Positions 1 through 9,066 are shown, numbered from the stretch's first letter. The stretch is DNA of 64,000 bases from Porphyrobacter sp. GA68 (GCF_022605525.1 NZ_JAKQYJ010000001.1:620001-684000), one strand, 5' to 3'. Notes: generated from the sequence alone by a model not told the origin. Translations and numbers: made by a program.

Positions 1-42
1 GATGAACGCCCATACGGTAGTCAGGTCGACGTTCACGCCCAT
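1..42 (-). CDS. cydB: Cytochrome bd oxidase subunit II, N-terminal fragment
   Basis: Only the first 14 codons lie inside the window. On the minus strand they read MGVNVDLTTVWAFI, which resembles the usual amino end of CydB, and they begin with an ATG whose A is shared with the TGA of cydA (TGATG). That overlap means translational coupling with cydA. CydB is the second membrane subunit of the bd-type quinol oxidase. The identification rests on position and this short sequence; the rest of the gene lies to the left of the window. Confidence 0.8.
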   Translation of the reverse strand, partial: MGVNVDLTTVWAFI

Positions 43-1490
43 CAGTCCTGCCTCTCCAGAACGGTCGTTCCACCGCGCGGCTGGGCGTTTGTGCCCTGAG
101 TGAGGCCGGGAGTGATGCCGGCGGTCCGGATCGGCCCGGCGTCGCCCCGCTCCACCCCGCTCTCGTGCGCATGGGGCGGCTTGTGCATCAGGTGGAGGAT
201 GTACCACACCCCGATCCCGAACACGATGAAGTAGACGACGATGAACGCGATCAGCGACGTCGCCACCGCCGGCGCGTCCAGCGGACTTGCCGCGTCGGCG
301 GTGCGCAGGACGTTGTACACGACGTAAGGCTGGCGCCCGACTTCGGTAGTGATCCAGCCCGCCAACACCGCAATGAACCCCGATGGCGCCATGACCAGCG
401 CGGCCCTGTGCAGCAGCGGCCAGTCGTACAATCGCCCGCGCCAGCGCGCCCACAGGCTCCACAGGCCCACTCCCAGCATTGCAAAGCCGATGCCCACCAT
501 TACACGGAATGACCAGAACACGATCCCGACCGGCGGTTCCTCCTCGTCGGGGATCGTGTCGAGCCCGGCGAGCGGGGCGTTGAGATCGTGCTTTAGGATC
601 AGCGACGACGCTTTCGGAATTTGAATGGCGTAATCCACCCGCTTCTCTGCGCTGTTGGGGATGCCGAACAGGATCAGCGGCGCACCCGCGGGGTGGCTTT
701 CGAAATGCCCCTCCATCGCCATGACCTTTTGCGGCTGATGCTCCAGCGTATTGAGTCCGTGCAGGTCGCCGGCCACGATCTGGAGCGGCACGACCAGGGC
801 GGCCATCCACATGGCCATGCTGAACATCTTGCGCGCATGCGCATTCGCCCGGTCGCGCAGCAGGTGCCACGCCGCCACCCCGCCCACCACGAACGCGGTG
901 GTGATATAGGCGGCGAGCACCGTATGGACGAGGCGATACGGGAATGACGGATTGAAGATGATGTTCCACCAACTCGGCCCGGGCAGCAGCTGTCCGTTTG
1001 CGCCATATTCGAAGCCGGTCGGCGTATGCATCCAGCTGTTCACCGAGAGGATCCAGAAGGCGGAAACGAACGTGCCGATCGCCACCATGCAGGTTGCGGC
1101 GAAATGCAGCTTGCGGCCGACGCGCTCCATCCCGAACAGCATGACGCCAAGAAACCCTGCTTCCAGGAAGAACGCGGTCAGCACCTCGTACGCCATGGGC
1201 GGCCCGATCACCGGCCCCGCGATGTCGGAAAACCGCGCCCAGTTGGTGCCGAACTGGTAAGACATGACGATGCCGCTGACGACGCCCATGGCGAAGGCGA
1301 TGGCGAAGATCTTCAGCCAGTATTTGAACAGGTCCAGATAGAGCGGCTTGCCCGTTTTCAGCCACAACCCCTCCAGCACCGCAAGGTAGCTGGCGAGTCC
1401 GATGGTGAAGGCGGGGAAGAAAAAGTGAAAGCTCACCGTAAAGGCGAACTGAATGCGAGCGAGCAACAGGGCGTCGAACTGGTCGAACAT
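42..1490 (-). CDS. cydA: Cytochrome bd / CIO-type ubiquinol oxidase subunit I
   Basis: Membrane terminal oxidase subunit of 482 residues that carries the haems and the quinol site and reduces O2 to water without pumping protons. Visible family marks are His22 in the first helix (the FHFFFP segment, haem ligand region), the QPxK...E motif before the Q-loop, and the GRQP motif around residue 390. The segment between the QPxK motif and the next helix is short, which is the pattern of cyanide-insensitive (CioA) oxidases rather than E. coli CydA. About nine hydrophobic segments are present; the C-terminal tail is polar. It is co-transcribed with cydB. No cydDC or cydX is visible nearby. Confidence 0.95.
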   Translation of the reverse strand: MFDQFDALLLARIQFAFTVSFHFFFPAFTIGLASYLAVLEGLWLKTGKPLYLDLFKYWLKIFAIAFAMGVVSGIVMSYQFGTNWARFSDIAGPVIGPPMAYEVLTAFFLEAGFLGVMLFGMERVGRKLHFAATCMVAIGTFVSAFWILSVNSWMHTPTGFEYGANGQLLPGPSWWNIIFNPSFPYRLVHTVLAAYITTAFVVGGVAAWHLLRDRANAHARKMFSMAMWMAALVVPLQIVAGDLHGLNTLEHQPQKVMAMEGHFESHPAGAPLILFGIPNSAEKRVDYAIQIPKASSLILKHDLNAPLAGLDTIPDEEEPPVGIVFWSFRVMVGIGFAMLGVGLWSLWARWRGRLYDWPLLHRAALVMAPSGFIAVLAGWITTEVGRQPYVVYNVLRTADAASPLDAPAVATSLIAFIVVYFIVFGIGVWYILHLMHKPPHAHESGVERGDAGPIRTAGITPGLTQGTNAQPRGGTTVLERQD

Positions 1491-1682
1491 GATCTCACCC
1501 TCTTAGCCCTTATTGCGCACAGTCGCCATTGTGAAGATGGTGTCCGGTGATGCATGGTTTGCAACTGAAGTCGGGAAATATCGTCCCGCTCATCAGCGCT
1601 GTGGACAGCGGCGCAGTTTTGACTGAGATATCATTGTGTCCCCGCGCAGGCCAGCAAGGCTGATGGTCAGGCCCGACCTATT

Positions 1683-2342
1683 AAAGCCGGCCTCTACTAC
1701 TACAAGGCCCGCATGTACTCGCCCACGCTGGGCCGGTTCCTGCAGACCGATCCCATCGGCTATGCGGATCAGGTGAACCTGTATGCCTATGTCGCAAACG
1801 ATCCGGTCAATAACGTCGATCCAGACGGAAAGGCATTGGAGACACTTTGGGATGCGGCAAACATCGCCATGGGTGTCGCAAGCGCAGCGGGGAATGCTGC
1901 GGCAGGCAATTGGGGTAAAGCGGCAGTCGACGTAGCCGGTGTCGTGGTTGACACTGCAGCAGCTGTTGTTCCTGGAGTTGCGGGCGGAGCAGGAACGGCG
2001 ATCCGTTCGGTGCGAGCAGAGCGCATGGCAGAAAACGCTGCAAGGGGCGCAAGAGGCGAAGCCGCAACGGCCGCAAGGCTTGGCAGTCGAATTTCGGGAC
2101 GGCAGGTGACATTCAGAACTAGTGATGGAACTCGCACATGAGCAGATTTCGTAACGAGGGAGAAGGGAGTGGTCGAAACGAAGACCGGTGACGCGAAACT
2201 GACCAAAGGGCAAGAGAAGCTGCACAGCGATATCAACGCAGGACGCGAGGTTACCCCAGTTGGATGTAACGCGAGAGATGCCGGTCTTGAACCTGGAAAG
2301 CCAACTAGGATGACTAGTTGCTCGGTAGATAGGCCCTGTTGA
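1683..2342 (+). pseudogene. Orphan Rhs C-terminal toxin cassette with in-frame TGA
   Basis: From 1683 the frame reads the end of an Rhs core ([15 protein letters not shown], then DPIGY, then [11 protein letters not shown]), followed by an Ala/Gly-rich linker and a toxin-like domain. A TGA at 2139-2141 interrupts it, but the same frame continues to a TGA at 2340-2342. The continuation contains ADFV (Asp codon 2145) and VVETKTG (Glu codon 2175, Lys codon 2181), a layout expected of a PD-(D/E)XK-type nuclease toxin. An Arg CGA-to-TGA change would explain the stop. There is no start codon or ribosome site before the core; the frame is closed by a TGA at 1620 and the Rhs homology begins abruptly near 1683. 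It is either an inactive relic or a silent cassette able to recombine into a full rhs gene. Confidence 0.75.
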
Positions 2343-2953
2343 TGTCCCGGTGTAACGCTGCTTTTAAGAAGGCAATTCGCCTTAAATGTTATGACGCGCT
2401 CGAACGAAAGGGCTTTACACGCTTTGCTAGGGAGGGTGTAGATTTTCCCCTAGATACTGATTTCCATTGTTGGGTAGGATTAAATACTGGCCTTTACGCG
2501 GATCGAGTGGAAATCAATCCATTTGTAGGCGTGCATGTTGGTTCGATTGCGAAGATGCGTATGTTAGAAGGCGTCAAGTATGATAGGGGAATTGCAACAT
2601 ACGCGATAGCCATGGGTGAACTCTTGAATGCTCGAAACGAGCCAGCCTTCGTATTTACGCCGGAGCAAAGCGACGAATGTTTTGATTCAGAAGCTGAAAG
2701 GTTGGCCAATCTCTACGTTGGCTATGGCCTGACTTACGCTCGCTCGATTGCAAGTTACAAAGCTCTTGTGCCGCTTCTTGAAGGCCGGATCGAGATGTTA
2801 GGCGGGTATCCTGAGAAGCTTGCCTGTTGTCTCTATCTCATGGGAGAAGTTAGTCGCGCACGTGTTTTTGTCGAAACCTTCTTGGCGAAAGAGCCGGACT
2901 ACTTCGAGGAATTTGCCGTCCCATTTCTGACGATGATCGAAAAGAGAGGCTGA
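2342..2953 (+). CDS. Candidate immunity protein for the Rhs toxin
   Basis: A 203-residue protein whose ATG at 2342 overlaps the final TGA of the toxin frame (TGATG), the arrangement seen for toxin-immunity pairs. It has no signal peptide or membrane segment and looks like a soluble cytoplasmic protein, mixed alpha/beta by composition. I do not recognise a named immunity family. The gene is visibly richer in A/T than the neighbouring core genes, a common trait of Rhs cassettes. A TTG directly before the ATG could add one residue. Immunity function is inferred from position only; the frame is intact although the toxin frame is broken. Confidence 0.6.
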   Translation: MSRCNAAFKKAIRLKCYDALERKGFTRFAREGVDFPLDTDFHCWVGLNTGLYADRVEINPFVGVHVGSIAKMRMLEGVKYDRGIATYAIAMGELLNARNEPAFVFTPEQSDECFDSEAERLANLYVGYGLTYARSIASYKALVPLLEGRIEMLGGYPEKLACCLYLMGEVSRARVFVETFLAKEPDYFEEFAVPFLTMIEKRG

Positions 2954-3142
2954 ACATTTCGGCCTGATGGGCCGAACATTTCGATGAACTTTACGCGTTG
3001 TCAACTCTTTCCCTCAAGCCCGGTTGGGCTAGGAAATCAGCCTGAAACCAGTGCCTTGGCCGTCGTTGAACGGACAGGGAGGGGGCGATCAGACCGTACG
3101 CATATGGGGAACAACTTCGCGCATACCCTCGCGGTGTCTCCG

Positions 3143-3565
3143 CTATTCCATCGCCATCTCCACCTCCCGCTTCAGCCCATCGATCGCCCCGATCTGCGCG
3201 CCATCGTGTAGGCCGAGGGCTTCGGTGAGCCTAGCGCGGCTGTCGGTGTAGAGTGCTACCGCATCCTTGGCGCGGCTGATGGCAACACAAACCGCCGGTG
3301 CATCGACGGCGTTGGCGCGGAAGCTCTCCAAGTGGACCATCACGCGATCGGCGGTGGCGCCTAGGGCGGGAGGGACCGTTCGCGCCCAACCCGGCCGGAT
3401 ATGGCGATCGGCGAGCCGGGAGAGGTCGAGCGCTTCGTGCTTGCCATCCTCGCGCTCGACCGTGATGCCGCCACGCTGCGGATCGATCCCGATGACGCTG
3501 GCGGTGTGCCCGTTGACGCGTCCGGCGCGTCGGTTGTTGCGGGTGAACTGGATGCGGTCGCGGGT
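3143..3565 (-). pseudogene. Remnant of MobF-type relaxase/helicase (TraA-like) C-terminus
   Basis: Reading the minus strand from about 3565 to the TAG at 3143 gives one open frame: DRIQFTRNN, then GRVNGHTASVIGIDP, ALDLSRLADRHIRPGW, and finally VAISRAKDAVALYTDSR. This is the end of the RecD-like helicase half of conjugative MobF relaxases, including helicase motif VI (VAISRAK). A usual HSAQG segment reads PPALG here. The relaxase domain and the rest of the helicase are missing, so this is a dead fragment of a conjugative or integrative element. The GTG at 3343 is only an internal codon of the relic. Confidence 0.75.
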
Positions 3566-4144
3566 GCGCGGTGGCGCTGCGGTCCCCGCTGCTGGCCCGT
3601 GCTGCCTCTCCCGCGACCTCTACGCCGACGAGCGTGGCTCGGTCGCGGCCATCACCGATGCCTTGAGTAATGCGCTGGCGATCAAGAGTGGTTCGGTTGG
3701 CCCGCTGCTTGATGGCCAGAGGGGGGGGAGAGATGCGAAGGAGGGCGCGACCTCTGTCTTCAGCTGTGCTGCGCCTGCGCCATTACTCAAGGGTAACTTT
3801 GCCCTGCCGGCTGGCCTTGATGCTTGGCGGTTGAGGCCCTACCCCCGGTTGATCATGACGTAGCCCGGCGCGAGAGTGCTCTCGTAAGCCGGAAGGGCAT
3901 TGCAGGCTGAGCCGTCTTGGTAGTGGACCATGATCGCTTTGCCGAGCGAGGCGGCGCCCTGCCCTTCAGGCCGCCGACCAGACGCTGCGCCAGTCCGCCA
4001 ACCTGCGTCGCCGCCAGCCAGTGGTACACATCATGGCCGACATAAGGGGCATCGGCCTTCAATGAAGCGGGTGTTGGCCTCGGAAGACCCGCGCCAGCGG
4101 GGCTTCAGGCGCAAGGTTCCATTGTACAACGCGATGGAGAACGA
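3566..4144. other. Degenerate accessory DNA with a displaced Rhs core fragment
   Basis: No intact gene is seen here. On the plus strand 3612-3692 reads RDLYADERGSVAAITDALSN and then ALAIKSG, which matches the part of an Rhs core that normally lies just upstream of the [10 protein letters not shown] segment now found at 1695. On the minus strand about 3855-4060 there are two overlapping frames, one containing YVGHDVYHWL and the other LGKAIMVHYQDGSA, that look like one frameshifted gene I cannot identify. The stretch separates the relaxase relic from the sugar transferase and reads as insertion/deletion scars. Confidence 0.5.
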
Positions 4145-4825
4145 TTGCTACGTCTCCCAAACAGGGTGATTGCAGAAGGGTGGGAGACTTGTTTTCAAAA
4201 CCCCTCGTTGTTAGCGCCCCGGCTTGTGAAGAGAGCCTTCGACATCTGCGCCGCGACCCTTCTCCTGATCGGGCTTTTTCCGATCCTGTGCGTTACCGCT
4301 GTCGCTGTGCGGATGAAGTTGGGCTCCCCGGTCATTTTTCGTCAGCAACGGCCGGGCTTGGCTGCTCGTCCGTTCGAGATGCTGAAGTTTCGCACGATGA
4401 CCGAAGCGCGCGGCCCCGATGGACGACTTCTAAGCGACGAGGAGCGATTGCCCGGATTTGGCCGCTTTTTGCGGTCATCCAGTCTCGACGAACTCCCTGG
4501 CTTGTTGAACGTTGTGAAGGGTGACATGAGCCTCGTCGGCCCCCGCCCCCTTTTGATGCAGTATGTTCCTCTCTATAGCGCGCAACAGGCGAGGCGACAT
4601 GAAGTGCGCCCCGGGATCACGGGATGGGCCCAGGTTAACGGCCGCAACGCACTCAGCTGGGACGAAAAGTTCGCATTGGATGTGTGGTATGTCGATAATC
4701 GCAGCTTTAGGCTGGACCTCAAGATCCTGTGGATGACCATCCGGAAGGTCTTCCGGCGAGAAGGGATCAGCGCTGCAGGTGAAGCGACCATGCCCGCTTT
4801 TCGCGGGAATGGGCCCCCTCCATAA
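4145..4825 (+). CDS. Bacterial sugar transferase (polyprenyl-phosphate hexose-1-phosphate transferase)
   Basis: A member of the PglC/WcaJ catalytic family, which moves a sugar 1-phosphate from a nucleotide sugar to undecaprenyl phosphate and so starts a polysaccharide repeat unit. Visible marks: KRAFDICAATLLL (re-entrant membrane helix), GSPVIFRQQRPG, FEMLKFRTM, SLDELPGLLNVVKGDMSLVGPRP (the Asp-Glu catalytic pair is within it), RPGITGWAQVNGRN and the LDVWYVDN region. Only the single-helix catalytic form is present. The listed start is a TTG at 4145; a later start before KRAFD would fit small PglC-like enzymes. It stands alone beside accessory DNA, far from the polysaccharide genes after 50 kb. 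Confidence 0.9.
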   Translation: MLRLPNRVIAEGWETCFQNPSLLAPRLVKRAFDICAATLLLIGLFPILCVTAVAVRMKLGSPVIFRQQRPGLAARPFEMLKFRTMTEARGPDGRLLSDEERLPGFGRFLRSSSLDELPGLLNVVKGDMSLVGPRPLLMQYVPLYSAQQARRHEVRPGITGWAQVNGRNALSWDEKFALDVWYVDNRSFRLDLKILWMTIRKVFRREGISAAGEATMPAFRGNGPPP

Positions 4826-5157
4826 CTTGGTTATGCGCTTGCTTCTACAGCAACCATCTCGATTGCGGCGCCTCTCTGCAGTCAGGTGGGATGGCCAGTC
4901 TCTAGGTCGCGCTTTCTATCTTAGCTTTAGCGTAGTTCAGAATTGAAACGCTATTTCAAATCAGGCAGCAACCGCGGTTCACGCGAACGACTAGTGAGAG
5001 GTATTCGCCCAACTACTTTATTGCTGCCAGCCTTGGTTGCTCGACCTCGATTTACGGATTGTTGAGCAGCGTGTCTGGGTTCCAGCCGCACGCTATCAAT
5101 GACCCGCCCCCGCACGGCTCGCCTGCGTGCTATAGAAGCTCAAACGTTCTGAATGGC
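4826..5157. other. Intergenic stretch, no gene seen
   Basis: About 330 bases between the sugar transferase and tRNA-Gly. I see no open frame with coding character, no recognisable RNA and no clear terminator or repeat. Its base composition is less GC-rich than the core genes, in keeping with the accessory region to its left. Confidence 0.5.
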
Positions 5158-5231
5158 TGGAGCGGGTAGCGGGAATCGAACCCGCATAACTAGCTTGGAA
5201 GGCTAGGGCTTTACCACTAAGCTATACCCGC
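5158..5231 (-). tRNA. tRNA-Gly (anticodon TCC)
   Basis: The minus strand folds as a complete cloverleaf: acceptor GCGGGTA pairs with TACCCGC, the anticodon stem CTAGC/GCTAG flanks the loop CTTCCAA with anticodon TCC, and the T-arm contains GGTTCGATTCC. Discriminator T is followed by an encoded CCA at 5160-5158. The 3' end faces the accessory region at 1.6-4.1 kb, which makes it a possible past integration site, but I found no second copy of the tRNA end in the window. Confidence 0.95.
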
Positions 5232-5469
5232 CCGGCGCGGTGCAGATGCCATCGAAAGGGTGGTCGCGTCAATCGGCAAATGACCGGAAGAGGAGCCCGT
5301 TTCCCGCAGCTTTATCAAGAGTAATGCGCACCGGTCAGGCTGCCAGGCTGCATGTCACCTTTCTCGAACGCACGGTCGTGCGACCTGCTGCATGCAAAGC
5401 CGTTGCAGGAAAACGCGTTTACCTTCCGCCTTTGCACCTGCCCCAATAGCAGCGGCTTGCCGAGCACCC

Positions 5470-6000
5470 TCAGGTAAACGCCAACAAGGCACTGCCCTCC
5501 AACCCAGCCGCTCGCAGTGCGGTTGCCCCCTGCAGCCCGGTCAGTTCGATGACGAACTGCGCCGCCGTGACCTCTGCCCCGGCGGCCCGCAAGAGCTGCG
5601 CTGCCGCCAAGGTGGTGCCGCCAGTGGCCAGCAGGTCATCGACGATTACGCAGCGGTCGCCTGGGACAATCATGGTCGGGTCCAGCTCCAGGCGGTCCTG
5701 CCCGTATTCAAGCGCGTAATCCACGCTGAGAGCCGGCACAGGCAATTTTCCAGCCTTGCGGACCGGGACGAAGCCGCAGTTAGCCGCGACCGCCACTGCG
5801 GCACCAAAAATGAACCCTCGGGCTTCTATTCCGGCGATCTTGTCGGGTCCGGCGGCGCCGACCCTGCCCGTCAAAAGCTTGATTGTGGCCGCAAAAGCGG
5901 CGGCGTCAGCAATGAGGGGCGATATGTCGCGAAAGAGGATGCCGGGCGCCGGGAAATCAGGAATGGTCCGCACGAACCGTTCAAGATCAGCGGCATCCAA
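5470..6000 (-). CDS. apt: Adenine phosphoribosyltransferase
   Basis: Cytoplasmic salvage enzyme that joins adenine to PRPP to give AMP. The 176-residue length is normal. The start MDAADLERFVRTIPDFPAPG has the family's FRDI segment just after it, and the PRPP-binding signature CVIVDDLLATGGTT is at residues 117-130. A SALSVDY-like loop lies near residue 100. It follows petC on the same strand after a 39-base gap, so it may be read from the bc1 operon or from its own promoter. Confidence 0.95.
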   Translation of the reverse strand: MDAADLERFVRTIPDFPAPGILFRDISPLIADAAAFAATIKLLTGRVGAAGPDKIAGIEARGFIFGAAVAVAANCGFVPVRKAGKLPVPALSVDYALEYGQDRLELDPTMIVPGDRCVIVDDLLATGGTTLAAAQLLRAAGAEVTAAQFVIELTGLQGATALRAAGLEGSALLAFT

Positions 6001-6039
6001 GTCGTCAACGCTCCCGGTTTCAGCGGCGCTTTAGCTGCA

Positions 6040-6924
6040 TCAGGAAGCGTTCGGCTTGGTCTTGCGGTTCTTCGGTTTTACCGGCGCCCAGATCTGCTGC
6101 TTGGCGAGATAGGCAAGAACGGTGGCAAACAGTACGAAGCCAAGCGCCGCCCAGCCCGTCTGCTTGCGCTCGATCATCTTGGGCTCCGCGGCCCAGGTGA
6201 GGAATGCGGCCACGTCATGCGACATCTGCCGGATGGTCGCTTCGGTCCCATCGTCATAAGTTACCTGCCCCGTGCTCGTCAGGGGAGGCGCCATCGCAAT
6301 GTTGAGGCTGTGGAAGTACGGGTTGAAGTGCAGCCCTTCCGGAACGGTGAAATCGGGGAACTCCTGCCGCAGCAGCTTGCCGTCGATCTGGAACGTGTTG
6401 GGATCCGTATATCCGGTCAGCAGGCTGGCGGTGTAATCGGTGCCATTGGGACGGGCCTTTGTAATCAGCGAAAGGTCTGGCGGAATAGCGTTGTTGTTCG
6501 CCGCGCGAGCCGCAACATCGTTGGGATACGGTGAGGGAAAGTAATCGGTCGGCGTACCCGGACGGGTGGTGGCTTCGCCGGTCACGGGATCTATGCCGGG
6601 AACCTGCCAGTTCGCCGCTTCCGCCTTGATCTGCGCTTCGCTGTAGCCGAGGTCCGCCAGATTGCGGAACGCGACGAATTCGAGTCCGTGGCAGGCTGCG
6701 CAGACTTCCTTGTACACCTTGTAGCCGCGCTGCAGCTCAACCTGATCCCAGCGGCCAAACGGACCTTCAAACGAGAACTGGAAGTCTCGGGGATAGAGGT
6801 GGAACGTGTATTCCGCCGTCTTCTCCGTCGGCTCCGTCGCCCAGCCGTAAACGCCGATGACAAACGCAACCATGGCGACGAAGGCAAAGCCGATGCCAAC
6901 GAAAATGCTAATCAGGCGAACCAT
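6040..6924 (-). CDS. petC: Cytochrome c1 of the bc1 complex
   Basis: A c-type cytochrome of the quinol:cytochrome c oxidoreductase, exposed to the periplasm and passing electrons from the Rieske protein to a soluble cytochrome c. An N-terminal hydrophobic segment (residues about 4-28) acts as signal or anchor, the haem-binding CAACH is at residues 75-79, the probable axial Met lies in the AMAPPLTS segment, and a C-terminal membrane helix (about 255-275) is followed by a Lys-rich tail. Length 294 residues. It is the third gene of petA-petB-petC, 35 bases after petB. Confidence 0.95.
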   Translation of the reverse strand: MVRLISIFVGIGFAFVAMVAFVIGVYGWATEPTEKTAEYTFHLYPRDFQFSFEGPFGRWDQVELQRGYKVYKEVCAACHGLEFVAFRNLADLGYSEAQIKAEAANWQVPGIDPVTGEATTRPGTPTDYFPSPYPNDVAARAANNNAIPPDLSLITKARPNGTDYTASLLTGYTDPNTFQIDGKLLRQEFPDFTVPEGLHFNPYFHSLNIAMAPPLTSTGQVTYDDGTEATIRQMSHDVAAFLTWAAEPKMIERKQTGWAALGFVLFATVLAYLAKQQIWAPVKPKNRKTKPNAS

Positions 6925-6959
6925 TTACCGATCTTTCCCGTCTTGCTTGCGCCCCGCCG

Positions 6960-8252
6960 TCAAACGGCCGGCGAAGTGTTTTCGCCGAGCACCGGCTTCT
7001 TGTCCGAATGCAGCACCGCCTGCGTGATGGAGTAGGGGAGTTCCTCGGGCGTCTCCATAGCTGAAACGATCGGCAGGATGACGAGGAAGTGCAGGAAGTA
7101 ATAGGCCGTCGCGAGCTGGCTCAGCATGATGTACGGCTGTTCCGCAGGCGCTCCGCCGCAGATGAACAGCACAAGCAGCGCAGGCATGAAGCCGAACCAG
7201 AAGAACTTCCGGAACAGCGGCCGGTAGTGCCCGCTGCGCACCGGCGAACGGTCCAGCCATGGCAGCAGGAACCAGATCAGGATGGACGCGAACATCGCAA
7301 TCACGCCCCACAGCTTGGCCGAGATGATGAAGTCGGTCGTGAAGGCGCGCAGGATGGCATAAAATGGCCAGAAGTACCATTCGGGCACGATGTGCGCGGG
7401 CGTGGAAAGCGGGTTGGCCGGAATGTAGTTGTCCGGATGCCCGAGGAAATTGGGCAGGAAGAAGACGAAGGTGAAGAACACCAGCAGGAAGATGCCGAGT
7501 CCGAACCCGTCCTTGACCGTGTAGTAGGGGTGGAACGGAACGGTGTCGCTCTCGCTCTTGACCTCAACTCCGGTCGGATTTGACGAGCCGGGGATGTGCA
7601 AGGCCCAGATGTGCAGGATCACGGTCCCGGCAATGACGAACGGCAGCAGGAAGTGCAGCGAGTAGAAGCGGTTCAGGGCCGCATTGTCAGGCGCGTATCC
7701 CCCAAGCAGCCAGACCTGGATGGGCTCGCCCACCAGCGGGATGGCGCTGAACAGGCCGGTGATTACCTTGGCTCCCCAGAAGCTCATCTGGCCCCAGGGC
7801 AGCACGTAGCCCATGAACGCGGTTGCCATCATCAGGAGGAAGATGACCACGCCCAGGATCCAGATCATCTCGCGCGGGGCCTTGTAAGACGAGTAAAACA
7901 GCCCGCGAAAGATGTGGAGATAGATGACGACAAAGAAGAACGAGGCACCGTTGGCGTGCGCATAGCGCATCAGCCAGCCCCAGTTGACGTCGCGCATGAT
8001 GTGTTCGACGGAGGCGAAGGCGACCTGCGCATTGGCGGCATAGTGCATGGCAAGCACAACGCCGGTGACGATCTGCATCATCAGGCAGAACCCGGCCAGA
8101 ACGCCGAAATTCCACATGTAGTTGAGGTTGCGCGGCACCGGATAACCCGCACCAACCGCATTATAGACGAGCCGCGGCAGAGGCAGCTTCTCGTCAATCC
8201 ACTTGGTGAAACCGTTGGCTGGCTGGTACTGTTTCGCCCAGGGAAAGCTCAT
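6960..8252 (-). CDS. petB: Cytochrome b of the bc1 complex
   Basis: Polytopic haem protein of 430 residues carrying the Qo and Qi sites. The [16 protein letters not shown] segment and the HIFRGLFY segment hold haem-ligand histidines, and the Qo-site [13 protein letters not shown] motif is clear. Eight membrane helices are expected and visible. The C-terminal extension after the last helix (LGENTSPAV) is polar. It lies 17 bases downstream of petA and before petC on the minus strand, so the three form one transcription unit. Confidence 0.97.
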   Translation of the reverse strand: MSFPWAKQYQPANGFTKWIDEKLPLPRLVYNAVGAGYPVPRNLNYMWNFGVLAGFCLMMQIVTGVVLAMHYAANAQVAFASVEHIMRDVNWGWLMRYAHANGASFFFVVIYLHIFRGLFYSSYKAPREMIWILGVVIFLLMMATAFMGYVLPWGQMSFWGAKVITGLFSAIPLVGEPIQVWLLGGYAPDNAALNRFYSLHFLLPFVIAGTVILHIWALHIPGSSNPTGVEVKSESDTVPFHPYYTVKDGFGLGIFLLVFFTFVFFLPNFLGHPDNYIPANPLSTPAHIVPEWYFWPFYAILRAFTTDFIISAKLWGVIAMFASILIWFLLPWLDRSPVRSGHYRPLFRKFFWFGFMPALLVLFICGGAPAEQPYIMLSQLATAYYFLHFLVILPIVSAMETPEELPYSITQAVLHSDKKPVLGENTSPAV

Positions 8253-8269
8253 GACGCGGACTTTCTCAA

Positions 8270-8866
8270 CTAGCCGACCACAATGGTCGTGTCGGTCGTA
8301 AATTCATATTCGGGCACCACGAGATTCGTGGGCGCCGGTCCCTTGCGGATACGCGCGGCGGTGTCGTAGTGCGACCCGTGGCACGGGCAGAAATAGCCGC
8401 CGAACTCGCCCCGGTTCTCCCCTTCGCCCGCACCCAAGGGGACGCAGCCCAGATGGGTGCATACGCCCATGGTGACAAGCATGTCGAGATGGCCCGGCTT
8501 GGTCATGTCTTCCAGGGTCGCGGGGTCACGCAGGGAGCCGAGCGGAACGGCTTGCGCCTCCTGAACCTCGGCAGGGGTCAGACGCCGCACGAACAGCGGC
8601 TGCTTGCGGAACACGGCCTTGATCGCCTGGCCAGGTTCGATGGCGCTGGTGTCGACTTCGGTTGTGCTTTCCGCCAGCACGTCAGCCGACGGTGCCATCT
8701 GGCTGATAAGGGGATACAGAACGGCGATGCCGCCGACGCCCGCGGCACTCACGGCGGCAATGTTCAGAAAGTCGCGGCGTCTGACGCCATCATCGCCTGC
8801 GGCCGATCCGGTCGCGTCCACCGGCTTTACCGGAATCTCTGCCGCGGGTTCTGCCATCTCTGCCAT
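8270..8866 (-). CDS. petA: Rieske iron-sulfur subunit of the bc1 complex
   Basis: The 198-residue subunit takes electrons from quinol through a 2Fe-2S cluster. The cluster ligands are in CTHLGC (Cys136, His138, Cys141) and CPCH (Cys160, Cys162, His163). An RRRDFLN motif at 29-35 precedes a membrane helix (about 36-56), the pattern of a Tat-inserted, uncleaved Rieske protein. A second ATG three codons in could also serve as start. First gene of petABC; the roughly 200 bases upstream hold no convincing gene and should include the promoter. Confidence 0.97.
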   Translation of the reverse strand: MAEMAEPAAEIPVKPVDATGSAAGDDGVRRRDFLNIAAVSAAGVGGIAVLYPLISQMAPSADVLAESTTEVDTSAIEPGQAIKAVFRKQPLFVRRLTPAEVQEAQAVPLGSLRDPATLEDMTKPGHLDMLVTMGVCTHLGCVPLGAGEGENRGEFGGYFCPCHGSHYDTAARIRKGPAPTNLVVPEYEFTTDTTIVVG

Positions 8867-9066
8867 TCGCGTTCACTTCGTCCTGCCAGGATCCGCAAGC
8901 GGTCCACAAAGCTGCATTGTGCCCGGTGCACCATCTTCCAAAAGGATGGCGCGGCCGCCGCCGGGCGCTGAAGAATAACGCGCGGAATGGAGGCGGCGGT
9001 GAACCGGTTCTCCCTCGCCATTAGCCGCTGACGCCGCGATTGCCAACCGTCAATTTGCCGTCGGGA

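Noticed and set aside
8827-9021. 64-residue minus-strand frame upstream of petA
   Set aside because: It runs into the petA start, has weak composition and no recognisable motif; more likely leader sequence.
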